Shown here: piece by piece, positions 46,001-54,218 of the stretch
Layout: each line of letters opens with the position of its first letter
How positions within the stretch are numbered: the first letter of the stretch is position 1
From: Massilioclostridium coli
GTDB taxonomy: Bacteria; Bacillota; Clostridia; Oscillospirales; Ruminococcaceae
Assembly: GCF_900095865.1 (NCBI RefSeq)
Contig: NZ_FMIZ01000007.1
Span: 1,114,530-1,178,529, forward strand
Length of the DNA: 64,000 bases
Direction: 5' to 3'
The notes under the pieces: model-generated
Seen by the model: the letters and a program-made list of their open reading frames with translations, nothing else
Database searches by the model: none
Told to the model about the DNA's origin: nothing
Made by a program: the position numbers and the translations under genes

Positions 46001-48190
46001 CGTTACAGTTTCACATCCTTGGAAAGCGTAGGATTTAATTTCCGTAACAATATCAGGAACTACGACATCACCGCCGTCACCAAGATATTTTACCAATACG
46101 CCATCCTCGATTTGGAAAACATCTTTTATATTTACATCTAAGAATTGATAGCCATTTTCTTTTGCGAACGTTTCTGCATAAGAACCTGGTGTTCCATAGA
46201 TTGTTTTAAAATTATCATTATGGGAAAAAGCTGTTCCATCAATAAAAGTAACACTAGATGGTACTGTGATACTAACTAAACTATTACACATAGTAAACGA
46301 CCATACCCCTATATTATTAACACCATCAGGAATTACAATATTGGCAAGATTATCACAGCTAAAAAAAGTACCTTCTTTAATTTCAGTAATACCGTTCGGA
46401 AGAACAATTGATGTTAAGGCATCACAATTACCAAAAGCATCTGCTCCTATTTCATGAATACTATTGGGAAGGTTAATATTTTCCAATTTTGTACACAAGC
46501 GGAACGCATCGTTCCCGATTTTTGTTACACTGTCCGGTATTTCAACGGTTGTTAAATTTTTACATTGCAAAAAAGCTTCGTCTCCAATACTAATAACACT
46601 ATTAGGAATAATTACACTGGTTAAACCACTAGTAGCGAAGGCACTTGCCCCTATTTCCGTCATACTACTTGGAAGTAAAACATCCGTTAAACTATCACAC
46701 CAAGCAAAAGCAAATGTACCAATTGTAGTAAGTGTATCTGGAAAATGGATGGTGGATAACTGTTTACAACCGTAAAAAGCACTATTTCCTATTGTAGTAA
46801 CTCCATTTGGAAGTACAACCGATGTAACATTAGCACAGTTTTCAAAAGCCTTATCCGCTATTTTTGTAATTCCATCTGGAACGACAACATCACCGCCATC
46901 ACCAAGGTATTTTATCAATACACCATCTTCTATTTGAAAAACACCTTTTGTATTAACATCGAGAAACTCATAACCGTTTTCTTTTGCGAACGTTTCTGCA
47001 TAGGAACCGGGTATGCCATAAATTGTTTTTAAATTATCAGTATTGGAAAAAGCTGTATCATCAATATAGCTAACACTAGCTGAAATCGTAATATTGCTTA
47101 AACTTATACAATGAAAAAATGCTTGCTTTCCTATACTAGTAACTTGATTTGGTATTACAATATTATCAAGATTATTGCAGCCAAAAAATGCACCATTTTT
47201 AATCTCAGATATACCACTTGGAAGAATAATAGATGCTAAAGTACTACAATTTTTGAAAGCATATTCTCCAATTTGATTAATTTTATCAGGAATTACAATA
47301 TTAGTTAAACTACTACATTCAACAAAGGTTTCGTCTTTAATTTCAGTAATACCATTTGGTAAAACTATAGAAGTTAAAGAAATACAGCTATGAAAAGCCC
47401 CTTCCCCAATTTGATTAATACTATCAGGCAGTTGAATATTATCTAATGAACTACACATTTCAAATGCCTCAGAATCTATTTTCATTAGCGTATCTGGTAA
47501 CTGGATAGCTTTTAAATCCATACATCCCATAAAAGCTAATTTCCCAATGCTAACAACACCATCTGGAATAATAATGCTGGTTAAGCCACTATTAGTAAAA
47601 GTGGAGTTTTCGATTATATTGATATTAGATGGAAGAGTAACTTCAGTTAATTTTTCACAATACTCAAAAGCAAATTCTCCGATGGCAGTAATACTATCTG
47701 GTAAATTAATGTTAGATAATTCTTCACATCCAGCAAATGAATAGCTTTCTATTGTAATAATTCCATCTGGCAAGATAACAGATTTAAGATTAGAACAACC
47801 ATTAAAAATACCTTCACTTATTTCTGTAACACCAGGTGGAATTACAACATTTTTTAAATTTTCACACCAAAGAAATGCATATGTACCAATTGTAGTAATA
47901 CTATCCGGAAGAGTTACACTGGTCAAATCATTACAACTAGCAAAAGCTCTATCCCCTATTTTGGTTACACCGTCTGGAACGATAACATCGCCACCGTCAC
48001 CAAGGTATTTTACCAATACGCCATCCTCGATTTGAAAATCACTTTGGTCTTGGGTTTGGATGGCGGACGCGATGGCATGTTGCAGCTCCACCAGCCCTTG
48101 CGCCGCAGCGGTTACCCCTGTAGCGGAAAAAACAATAGCGGAACTGATAAGCGCTGCCAGGACACGCTTGAATATTTTCCTATTCTTCAT
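43064..48190 (-). CDS. BspA-type leucine-rich-repeat surface protein with SLH anchor
   Basis: A 1708-aa protein from the ATG at 48190 (GGAGG 7 nt upstream; the frame extends further without a site). A signal peptide covers residues 1-30. LRR_5/BspA repeats of about 23 residues (pattern SIGxxAFxxCxxLxxIxIPxSVT) run to about residue 1480. They are grouped in four modules, each opened by an FQIxxGVLVKY unit and separated by an IYGTPGSYAETFAKENGY linker. Three SLH domains end the protein (FYDAARFNYDRGIITGM onward) and should hold it to the S-layer or wall polymer. BspA proteins mediate adhesion to host or bacterial surfaces. Confidence 0.9.
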   Translation of the reverse strand: MKNRKIFKRVLAALISSAIVFSATGVTAAAQGLVELQHAIASAIQTQDQSDFQIEDGVLVKYLGDGGDVIVPDGVTKIGDRAFASCNDLTSVTLPDSITTIGTYAFLWCENLKNVVIPPGVTEISEGIFNGCSNLKSVILPDGIITIESYSFAGCEELSNINLPDSITAIGEFAFEYCEKLTEVTLPSNINIIENSTFTNSGLTSIIIPDGVVSIGKLAFMGCMDLKAIQLPDTLMKIDSEAFEMCSSLDNIQLPDSINQIGEGAFHSCISLTSIVLPNGITEIKDETFVECSSLTNIVIPDKINQIGEYAFKNCSTLASIILPSGISEIKNGAFFGCNNLDNIVIPNQVTSIGKQAFFHCISLSNITISASVSYIDDTAFSNTDNLKTIYGIPGSYAETFAKENGYEFLDVNTKGVFQIEDGVLIKYLGDGGDVVVPDGITKIADKAFENCANVTSVVLPNGVTTIGNSAFYGCKQLSTIHFPDTLTTIGTFAFAWCDSLTDVLLPSSMTEIGASAFATSGLTSVIIPNSVISIGDEAFLQCKNLTTVEIPDSVTKIGNDAFRLCTKLENINLPNSIHEIGADAFGNCDALTSIVLPNGITEIKEGTFFSCDNLANIVIPDGVNNIGVWSFTMCNSLVSITVPSSVTFIDGTAFSHNDNFKTIYGTPGSYAETFAKENGYQFLDVNIKDVFQIEDGVLVKYLGDGGDVVVPDIVTEIKSYAFQGCETVTSIIIPDSVTSIGEGAFDKCKNLKEIALPNGITSLNIWLFYGCESLTTIEIPHTVNHIEGQVFYGCKNLKSIVIPGSVENIEAGAFTGCEHLTSLSIPDSVTSIGNFCFRDCTSLTSITLPKQISTISNELFSGCKNLKTISIPNSVTKIGDYAFRDCNSLTALTLPNSITSIGFGAFYNCEALNKLNIPHNVTQIGDFAFYGCKTLNAIHIPNGIEKIGTKTFYDCNSLTSMEIPDSVTSIGEAAFYGCSKLSDIKLPNNITSIAKDTFYSCESLTTINIPKGVTNLEETAFYGCSSLESIEIPASVIVIRTNAFENCPKLKTIYGTPGSYAELFAKENGYQFTDINVANGFQISNGVLVKYTGTDKDVVVPDGVTRIGAEAFRGMQDIYSVTLPQSVTAISDYSFQECYSLSSINLEHVTSIGEKAFLRCRDLISVTLSDHLVSLGVGAFQDSGLTYISLPKSITTIPDFAFSKTNIETLAIPTHITSIGESAFSDNRKLTFVSLPKSITNMERNVFQNCNKLNEVKFDANISEIPYGTFSNCDALQTITIPDTVTFIGMSAFEDCDQLNSIEIPDNVTSIGWYAFKNCGQLTNVKLSKNIKSIGGLAFQSTPWGLEHPYIIKDTILIGTGCAVGDIVIPDGITEIAPNAFAECDIYSVLFPDSVTAIGKYAFSSCKNLSSIKFPKNLTTIGQYAFQDCIAITSLDLPNSPITMETKVFSGCDGLTTLEIPSKIKTITDAFYECKNLKTVTFYGPTNVDWFFGFWSVETIYGLNDTPAHWCAYHQGIDFVSIDLPYADVSAYDWFYDAARFNYDRGIITGMNETTFGPSVSMTRDHIVTMLYRMDGKPSVSYSPIYPDVPAGDFYTDAVMWGHQTGVATGYDNGYFGIGDEITREQTVTMLYRYAQYKKLDTSERTSLDEYRDGKDVSGFAKDAMEWAIGIGIIKGENNQNIINPQGSTDRAGGATMIMRFMEYYSL

Positions 48191-48454
48191 AAAAATTCCT
48201 CCTTTTTTTGCGATATTTCGACATATCATTGAATACTATTATTATACCATTGGAAAAATTTCTCGTCAATCAAAAATTGTATTATTCCAATTCATTGGGA
48301 AGAAAATCGGGTGCTATCCCGCAATTTTAGTTAAATCTATGTAAAATGACTTGTCTTTCTACAGGAAACCGTAAAAATAACCACCTATTTATGTAAAATT
48401 TACGCCATAATTTTACATAAAAAATTTACGTTATCGCTCTCAAATTCTACTCTA

Positions 48455-48495
48455 ATGTAAAATCTATGTAAAATCAGGTTAAATCTTTGTATAAT
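48455..48495 (+). promoter_or_regulatory. Pho-box-like 11-bp repeats and -10 of the phosphate transporter
   Basis: ATGTAAAATCT (48455), ATGTAAAATCA (48466) and GGTTAAATCTT (48477) repeat with an exact 11-bp period and run into TGTATAAT, whose TATAAT (48490-48495) is a perfect -10. The -35 position is occupied by the repeats, as in activator-dependent Pho promoters. Further ATGTAAAAT copies lie near 48339 and 48390. Nothing else is seen in the 48191-48571 gap. Confidence 0.6.
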
Positions 48496-48571
48496 ATATT
48501 GCGATTACTTTAAATTTTCGGTATAAATAATATAGACAAAATAAAAAGTTTGTAAAATGACGGAGGAAAAC

Positions 48572-50212
48572 ATGAAGATTACCGATATTTTTAGTCTTCT
48601 TGGAGGATTGGCGCTCTTCCTATACGGAATGCAAATGATGAGCAATGGTTTGGAAGCAGCAGCCGGCAACAAAATGAAAAAAATCCTGGAGAAGCTGACA
48701 TCAAACAGATTTTTAGGCGTTCTTGTTGGGGCAGGTATTACTGCTGTGATTCAATCTTCTTCCGCTACTACAGTAATGGTAGTGGGATTTGTAAACTCGG
48801 GTATGATGACATTAAGTCAGGCTGTCTGGATTATTATGGGTGCCAATATTGGTACTACCATCACTGGCCAGCTGATTGCGTTGGACATTGGAGCAATTGC
48901 ACCATTATTCGCTTTTGTCGGCGTTGCTTTGATTGTATTTATTAAAAAACAAAAAGTACATTATTATGGTTTAATTGTGGCAGGACTTGGTACCCTATTT
49001 ATTGGTATGGAAATGATGAGTTCCGCTATGATGCCACTGCGGGAATCGGATGCGTTTATTTCTTTAATGACCAAATTCTCCAACCCTGTTTTAGGTATTT
49101 TGGCTGGTATGATTTTTACCGCGATTATCCAATCCTCTTCTGCTTCGGTTGGTATTTTACAGGCTTTGGCAGTAAGCGGCTTAATCGGCTTGCCAAATGC
49201 GGTGTTTGTATTGTTTGGACAAAATATTGGTACCTGTATTACAGCTGTACTCGCCTCCATTGGTACCAACCGCAGCGCAAAACGCACAACCATCATCCAC
49301 TTACTGTTTAACTTAATTGGTACTACTATTTTTACGATTGTCTGTATTGCTACCCCACTTACTTCTTGGGTGGAAAGCCTTACACCGGACAATGTGGCTG
49401 CACAAATCGCAAATATGCACACCATCTTTAATATTGTTACCACCATTCTGTTATTACCATTTGGTACCTATTTAGCAAAACTGGCAACCAAAATCTTGCC
49501 AGACAAACAAGAAGAACATGATGACGTAATGCATTTGGAATTTATCCGTCCTGTTGTTGCCAGAGGGGAACATCAAATTGGGTTATCCGCTATTGCTCTT
49601 ACCAATATTAAACAGGAACTCCGCCGTATGATGGAGATGGTAAAACATAATGTAGATAACGGTTTTGACGCTGTTCAGCAAAGGGATTTAAAACTGGTGG
49701 AGAAAGTACAGGAACGGGAAGATTACATTGACTATTTGAACAAAGAGATCTCCAAATACATCTCTAAAATCATGGTAGAGGAAAGTAATCCAAGGGATTC
49801 CCAGTATATCAGCGCATTATTTAAGGTATGTGGAAACCTGGAACGCATTGGAGACCACGCAATGAACATTTGCGAATACACCAAGATGATCCATGATAAA
49901 AAAATCCATTTTTCCCCAGAAGAACTCTCTGAAATGGCTGAGATGAAAAAAGTCAGTATTGAAGCACTGGATTGCCTGGAAAACTTGAAAAAGAACGCTC
50001 CAGAAGAAGTACAACGGATTGCAGATTTGGAACAGCAGATGGATGATATGACAGAATCCTATCGCACCAACCAAACAAAACGGATGCAGGAAGGCAAATG
50101 CTCCGATGAAGCATGCATCCTTTATTCTGAAATGCTTACGGATTTTGAACGAATTGGCGACCACATCCTGAACATTGGCCAGGAAATGGGCCTTGGAAAA
50201 GTAAGTGCATAA
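48572..50212 (+). CDS. Na/Pi cotransporter with PhoU-like domain
   Basis: 546 aa from the ATG at 48572, which follows ACGGAGG; an ATG at 48557 overlaps the ribosome site. About nine membrane helices include the two inverted Na/Pi-II signatures QSSSATT (about residue 62) and QSSSAS (about 190). From about residue 350 a cytosolic PhoU-like helical bundle follows (CGNLERIGDHAMNICEY and FERIGDHILNIGQ). It imports phosphate with sodium, or sets its export. Confidence 0.9.
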   Translation: MKITDIFSLLGGLALFLYGMQMMSNGLEAAAGNKMKKILEKLTSNRFLGVLVGAGITAVIQSSSATTVMVVGFVNSGMMTLSQAVWIIMGANIGTTITGQLIALDIGAIAPLFAFVGVALIVFIKKQKVHYYGLIVAGLGTLFIGMEMMSSAMMPLRESDAFISLMTKFSNPVLGILAGMIFTAIIQSSSASVGILQALAVSGLIGLPNAVFVLFGQNIGTCITAVLASIGTNRSAKRTTIIHLLFNLIGTTIFTIVCIATPLTSWVESLTPDNVAAQIANMHTIFNIVTTILLLPFGTYLAKLATKILPDKQEEHDDVMHLEFIRPVVARGEHQIGLSAIALTNIKQELRRMMEMVKHNVDNGFDAVQQRDLKLVEKVQEREDYIDYLNKEISKYISKIMVEESNPRDSQYISALFKVCGNLERIGDHAMNICEYTKMIHDKKIHFSPEELSEMAEMKKVSIEALDCLENLKKNAPEEVQRIADLEQQMDDMTESYRTNQTKRMQEGKCSDEACILYSEMLTDFERIGDHILNIGQEMGLGKVSA

Positions 50213-50303
50213 TAAATAAAAAGCCCTTATCCATTAGTTTTACGCTGATAAGGAAGTATTTACAACAACTTATCACTAACGTTGACAGACAGGGTGCAAA
50301 CAG

Positions 50304-50347
50304 AAACAGAGAGTTAATCACTTTCAATAGTGGTCGGCTCTCTGTTT
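50304..50347 (+). terminator. Terminator downstream of the phosphate transporter
   Basis: AAACAGAGAG (50304-50313) pairs with CTCTCTGTTT (50338-50347), with an inner CACT/AGTG stem and T residues after. Confidence 0.65.
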
Positions 50348-50361
50348 TTCTATCTTCACTT

Positions 50362-50475
50362 TGTTACGCAATAGAACGTCATTTTTGAGGGTAGAAGTAT
50401 AAAATATCGTCTAAGCGTTTTTCACGTTCTGCAAGCCGCATAAATCAAGCGTTTTTTCCCCTCTATTGCGTAACA
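50362..50475. repeat. 114-bp segment with 14-bp terminal inverted repeats
   Basis: TGTTACGCAATAGA (50362-50375) and its exact complement (50462-50475) bound a non-coding segment. A diverged direct copy of the left end and its flank occurs at 50778-50820. It looks like a MITE-like or decayed transposon end at the border of the mobile region. Confidence 0.45.
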
Positions 50476-50549
50476 TACCTAACCCCAAATCAGCAGTTTT
50501 ATAAAGCAGGTGGATTAGACAGTTTTTGAATACAGCATAATTTCCGCTG

Positions 50550-50609
50550 TTGGATTATCCGATATTGGATTTTCCGACATCGGTTTATCCGACATTGGAA
50601 AATCCAACG
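50550..50609. repeat. Four 15-bp tandem repeats (iteron-like or RepA-coding relic)
   Basis: Units of the form TTGGATTATCCGATA start at 50550, 50565, 50580 and 50595. On the minus strand they read through as MSDKP, MSENP and ISDNP motifs, as in low-complexity tails of conjugative-element replication proteins, so a coding relic is likelier than iterons. The rest of 50610-51022 has no gene. An inverted repeat (50964-50977 with 50995-51008) may be a terminator. Confidence 0.4.
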
Positions 50610-51022
50610 CAATTAAATAAAGATATAAATAACTAAAGAAATACCAAATACGGATTTAATCAAATATCCATTCCCTTCCTATCCTTTCCCTAATCCCTCT
50701 CCTTTGGGGCAAGGCAAAGCGGCAGAGCCGCCGGAATGGAAAGGAATGGAACAGCAATATAAAAATATCGTTTGTTATGTTACGCAGTAGAACACCATTT
50801 TTAAGGGTAGGAGTATAAAACCCTCCCCCCTGCCCTTATCTCCGCTGTAATGCCGCTTAAATCAGGTGAGAAGCACACTTTATCGTATAACATTCCATAA
50901 TAAATTGGGAGCGTAAGCGGTTTATCCGATTGCGCTCTTGGCTGACTGACAGCAAGGGCATAGAACGCCGTCAAGGACGCTTGCGTTCATTTTATCCTTG
51001 ACGGCGTTTTCGGGCTTTGCTA

Positions 51023-51226
51023 CTACCTGTCAAAACGGAATTGCAGGATAGCTTTGATAAGCTGTGCTTTCAGACGGTCTTGAATATCGTCGTTGATATG
51101 TCCACGATAGGTAGACAGATATTTAATCCGCGCAGTGTAATGCCGCAGTACCGCGTCTATGGCTTCCGGCTCGCCTGCAACAGCTTTCTCGATGGTTTCA
51201 AAGGGTATCAGTTTCTTATTCCTCAT
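51023..51226 (-). CDS. Conjugative-element helix-turn-helix protein
   Basis: A 67-aa protein (IPFETIEKAVAGEPEAIDAV; then a helical segment) of the small HTH family that follows the sigma-like gene in Tn916/Tn1549-type elements. Its ATG overlaps the end of the sigma gene. It probably takes part in element regulation. Confidence 0.75.
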   Translation of the reverse strand: MRNKKLIPFETIEKAVAGEPEAIDAVLRHYTARIKYLSTYRGHINDDIQDRLKAQLIKAILQFRFDR

Positions 51227-51665
51227 GTTTAGTTTCCTCCAGTTTTTTTCTTAACTGCTTCAATGCCGCCAGTTTCCAGTAGTTGACTGTACTTCTGCTT
51301 CTTCCGTACTCATTCCCGATTTTTCTTTCGCTGTAACCGAGGAAGAAATTCATCAGCAGAGCAGTACGCCTTTGTTCTGACAGATTAGCTAATGCGTCGG
51401 CTAATCGTTTACTTGTCACGACCACTTCTTTCCCTTGAACGACAGAAACAGCCGGCTTCTCATAAACATACTGCTCAAAATAGTTATCGGTTGCTAACGG
51501 TTCAAAAGACGTTTCCGACATCAGATAGTCAAGTGATACTTCATGCTTCTGTTTCCGTCCAAAATCGCGGTACGCGCTGATTGCCGCATTGCGGAGAACG
51601 ATTTTACAGAACGCGGCAAAGGCATATTCGATATGCTCCATGAATTGTTCAGAATACTTCATCAT
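51216..51665 (-). CDS. Element-encoded sigma-70-like factor
   Basis: A 149-aa protein. A region-4-type HTH is visible in the C-terminal half (ALLMNFFLGYSERKIGNEYG, then RSRSTVNYW). GGGGGTGAG precedes the start. Such short sigma-like proteins are standard in the accessory block of Tn916/Tn1549-like elements. It is followed by the HTH gene. Confidence 0.8.
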   Translation of the reverse strand: MMKYSEQFMEHIEYAFAAFCKIVLRNAAISAYRDFGRKQKHEVSLDYLMSETSFEPLATDNYFEQYVYEKPAVSVVQGKEVVVTSKRLADALANLSEQRRTALLMNFFLGYSERKIGNEYGRSRSTVNYWKLAALKQLRKKLEETKHEE

Positions 51666-51703
51666 AACTCACCCCCTTTCTTCCCAGTAGGGGGCTATTA
51701 CAA

Positions 51704-51741
51704 CAAACGCCCATGCAGGCATAAAACCGCATAGGCGTTTG
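51704..51741. promoter_or_regulatory. Inverted repeat upstream of the sigma-like gene
   Basis: CAAACGCC (51704-51711) and GGCGTTTG (51734-51741) form a hairpin in the leader of the sigma-like gene. It could act as attenuator or operator. The remainder of 51742-51975 is AT-rich without a gene. Confidence 0.35.
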
Positions 51742-51975
51742 GTAATATGAGTTATTTAAGCAATTATGATGATTTGTGTATTCATCTTCATAACCGCAAA
51801 ATCCCGTTGCATGGAATAGGCTTTTTTTAACAATGGAATAGAATTAAAATTTTGAAAAAGAAACATGGCAATATCTCCCGACACCGCCATGTCTATAAAA
51901 AATAATTGTGTATTTGCCGCTATTCCATTTTATATACAGGAAATGGCGGTTTGTTTTCCTATCACAAAACAGAAA

Positions 51976-52017
51976 GAGCCAATAATCATAAGATTTATTT
52001 CTTGTGATTATCGGCTC
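51976..52017 (-). terminator. Hairpin after the KTR-protein gene
   Basis: Arms at 51976-51992 and 52001-52017 form a 17-bp imperfect stem overlapping the stop codon, followed on the minus strand by a T-rich tract. Confidence 0.6.
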
Positions 52018-52196
52018 TGCGTCAATGCGTCCGGCTCTGTGATAACTGAAATATTCAGATTTTTTACATTGATAAGATTTTCCTGCTTACACTTCGGACA
52101 GTATAGTGGGAAATTCTTTATTTCTGTATCTTCCCGTATTCTTAATCGAGTTTTATTATTGCATACAGGACATAAAATCCATTTTTCTTTTTGCAA
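52008..52196 (-). CDS. Cysteine-rich KTR protein
   Basis: A 62-aa zinc-ribbon-like protein with CPVCNNKTRLRIRED and CPKCKQENLI, the KTR family carried by conjugative elements of Firmicutes. It starts at a TTG preceded by GAGGTGG. Function unknown. Confidence 0.78.
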   Translation of the reverse strand: MQKEKWILCPVCNNKTRLRIREDTEIKNFPLYCPKCKQENLINVKNLNISVITEPDALTQSR

Positions 52197-52226
52197 TACA
52201 CCACCTCATTTCTAATCAGACTACTT

Positions 52227-52988
52227 TCAATGGAAATCATAAACAGAATGTTGGAAAATCACTTGTTTCCCCAAAATAGTAATTGCTTTCTCGCTACATT
52301 GATTTACGCACCGATAACATAAGGTACACCGTCCGTTTGCTACAATCTTACATTTGGATAATGACAAATTATTCATAGGACACACCAATGCACATTTCCC
52401 GCACTTTATACAAGCGTCGGTATCTATCTGTATTTTGTCTGAATATTCTTGTGTTTTATGGTAAAACCAAAGCCGCTGTCCCAAAAGCCCTGCAATATAG
52501 CATAAAAATCCCAAACCGTCTTTAGTTGGAGTACCATTTTTCAAATTACACACCGCTGATTTTATGCGTTCTTCTGCTTGTATAACAATTTGCTTATTTT
52601 GAGCCGGAGTACGCTTTAAGGCTTTTACATCACAAATGCAATCCGGCATTTTCAAATGAAGTCCACCCCATACCTGTGCGCCGTATCGTTTGAACAATCT
52701 TGCAGCTACACCCGCACCGTCGCCGCTAAACAGTCCCATTGTTGCAATAATGAAAACACGTTTTCCTTTCCATATATCAGAATTTTCGCAGATAAAATCC
52801 CGTACAATTTTAGGCAAGTTACTGTAATAGATTGGATAAGCAAAAATAATGTCTTTATGATATGTAACTTTTTCCATTGTACCTGTATCTTCTAAAGGGG
52901 TTATTTCAATGTTCCTATCATATAGAGCAACAAACTTTTCTAAACAATATTTTGTATTTCCTGTTCCGCTAAAATAAATCCCTATCAT
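52227..52988 (-). CDS. EFR1-type flavodoxin/ferredoxin protein
   Basis: 253 aa. An N-terminal flavodoxin-like domain (FSGTGNT phosphate loop at residues 6-12) is fused to two 4Fe-4S clusters (CIKCGKCALVCP and CTLCYRCVNQC). It should carry electrons in an anaerobe; the partner is unknown. Its ATG overlaps the TetR stop (ATGA), so the two genes are one operon, probably element cargo. Confidence 0.85.
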   Translation of the reverse strand: MIGIYFSGTGNTKYCLEKFVALYDRNIEITPLEDTGTMEKVTYHKDIIFAYPIYYSNLPKIVRDFICENSDIWKGKRVFIIATMGLFSGDGAGVAARLFKRYGAQVWGGLHLKMPDCICDVKALKRTPAQNKQIVIQAEERIKSAVCNLKNGTPTKDGLGFLCYIAGLLGQRLWFYHKTQEYSDKIQIDTDACIKCGKCALVCPMNNLSLSKCKIVANGRCTLCYRCVNQCSEKAITILGKQVIFQHSVYDFH

Positions 52989-53605
52989 ATTTTTTCTCCC
53001 GTATTATCTAAAAAGGAAAGTTGAAAAACGTCCATAAAATCAATGACCTTCTCTCTCCAATCATTATCATAATTTACATTATTCATGGTGGCTAATGAAG
53101 TAACGCCATGTATAAAAGCCCAAATGGTTATGATAATATCATTTTGCTTTTCTTCCGAATAGTGCGTCTGCTCTAATAATTTACTTACAATATTTTTGTA
53201 GATAATATAAGGTTTATAGTTTTGGTCGTCTGGTATTGATAATGATAAGTCAATTTTTATATTGGATTGAGAATATAAAAATTGAAAATAAGAGGGGTTG
53301 TCTACAAAGAAAGATACATAGGCTATCCCCATATCTTTCAATATTTCTGCAACATTATTATTCTTTTGAACGGCACTTTCTAATTGTTTAGAAAATCTAT
53401 CTGTGATAAATAATTGCATTGCTTCAAGCAGTTCTTCTTTATTTTGAAAATGGCTATAAGGGGCAGCATGGCTGACACCACACGCCGCAGCTACCTTTCT
53501 CAAAGAAAAAGCATTTACTCCCTCTGTATTTACAATCTGAATACCTGTTTCAATCAATGCGTTTCGCAAGTCCCTGTGATGATAAGTCTGTCGTTGCTGT
53601 GCCAT
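52985..53605 (-). CDS. TetR-family regulator
   Basis: 206 aa, N-terminal HTH (FSLRKVAAACGVSHAAPYSH, about residues 33-52) and a WHG-type C-terminal ligand domain (ILKDMGIAYVSFFVDNPSYF). It probably autoregulates and controls the overlapping EFR1 gene. The upstream region 53606-53959 shows no further gene that I can support. Confidence 0.85.
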   Translation of the reverse strand: MAQQRQTYHHRDLRNALIETGIQIVNTEGVNAFSLRKVAAACGVSHAAPYSHFQNKEELLEAMQLFITDRFSKQLESAVQKNNNVAEILKDMGIAYVSFFVDNPSYFQFLYSQSNIKIDLSLSIPDDQNYKPYIIYKNIVSKLLEQTHYSEEKQNDIIITIWAFIHGVTSLATMNNVNYDNDWREKVIDFMDVFQLSFLDNTGEKI

Positions 53606-53959
53606 GCTAATTCCTCCAATCTTTACACTGTCTATATTATAAAGCCAAAACTTTACGGTGTCAAGATTGAGGAAGGTTTTAAGTAATGATACTCGAAATA
53701 TTTTTCCCCTAAACGGTTATTTATTCGGCATTTCAGAAACTTTTCCGTATTAAGAGATAAGAAAAACTTTTTTGAAAATTTTTCTCAAAACTTCGGCAAA
53801 ATCGCTCTGTACGGTGTTGTAGGTAGTGAGAGGAAAATCAGAGGGTTTGGGATACTTCCCAACAAGCAAAATGCAGGGCATTTTCGGAAAAGGGTACTCT
53901 TTTCCTATGCTTGCTGAGAAACTTATCACATTACAAATCAAAGAAAGGACGGGAAAGGA

Positions 53960-54031
53960 ATGGAACGGAAACAAAAACAGGAAATAACAGATGATAGGCA
54001 GAAACAGGGCATCCGACAGATGAAACAGTGA
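53960..54031 (+). CDS. 23-aa leader ORF before tnpW
   Basis: A short Lys/Gln-rich ORF starts after GGGAAAGGA. Its TGA overlaps the GTG start of tnpW, so it may couple translation or be the end of a truncated upstream transposon gene. Confidence 0.35.
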   Translation: MERKQKQEITDDRQKQGIRQMKQ

Positions 54032-54216
54032 TTTATAAAATCGGTGGCACATTCTATGAAGTGTCTACCTCTTGCGGCGGCTCTGAACCACTTTTTGAAA
54101 AGATGAAGCGGCTCATAAAATCAGAAAACCTCAAAACGCCTACTGACAAAGGAAAAGATGTCCGCTATAATAAAGATAGCAACCTGTCTGTCGGGCGTTC
54201 ATTACAGGAGGAATGA
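54028..54216 (+). CDS. Transposon protein TnpW
   Basis: A 62-aa protein from a GTG, beginning MIYKIGGTFYEVSTSCGG, matching the small TnpW protein encoded before TnpX-type recombinases in Tn4451/CTn elements. Its stop overlaps the recombinase ribosome site. Role unknown. Confidence 0.75.
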   Translation: MIYKIGGTFYEVSTSCGGSEPLFEKMKRLIKSENLKTPTDKGKDVRYNKDSNLSVGRSLQEE

Positions 54217-54218
54217 AC

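Noticed and set aside
50550-50609. Plasmid-type iteron origin
   Set aside because: The 15-bp units keep an open minus-strand frame with MSxxP-type motifs, so a coding relic is the simpler reading; no initiator gene is adjacent.
53750-54052. 100-aa minus-strand hydrophobic ORF
   Set aside because: It lacks a ribosome site and lies opposite the tnpW leader, so it is probably a shadow.
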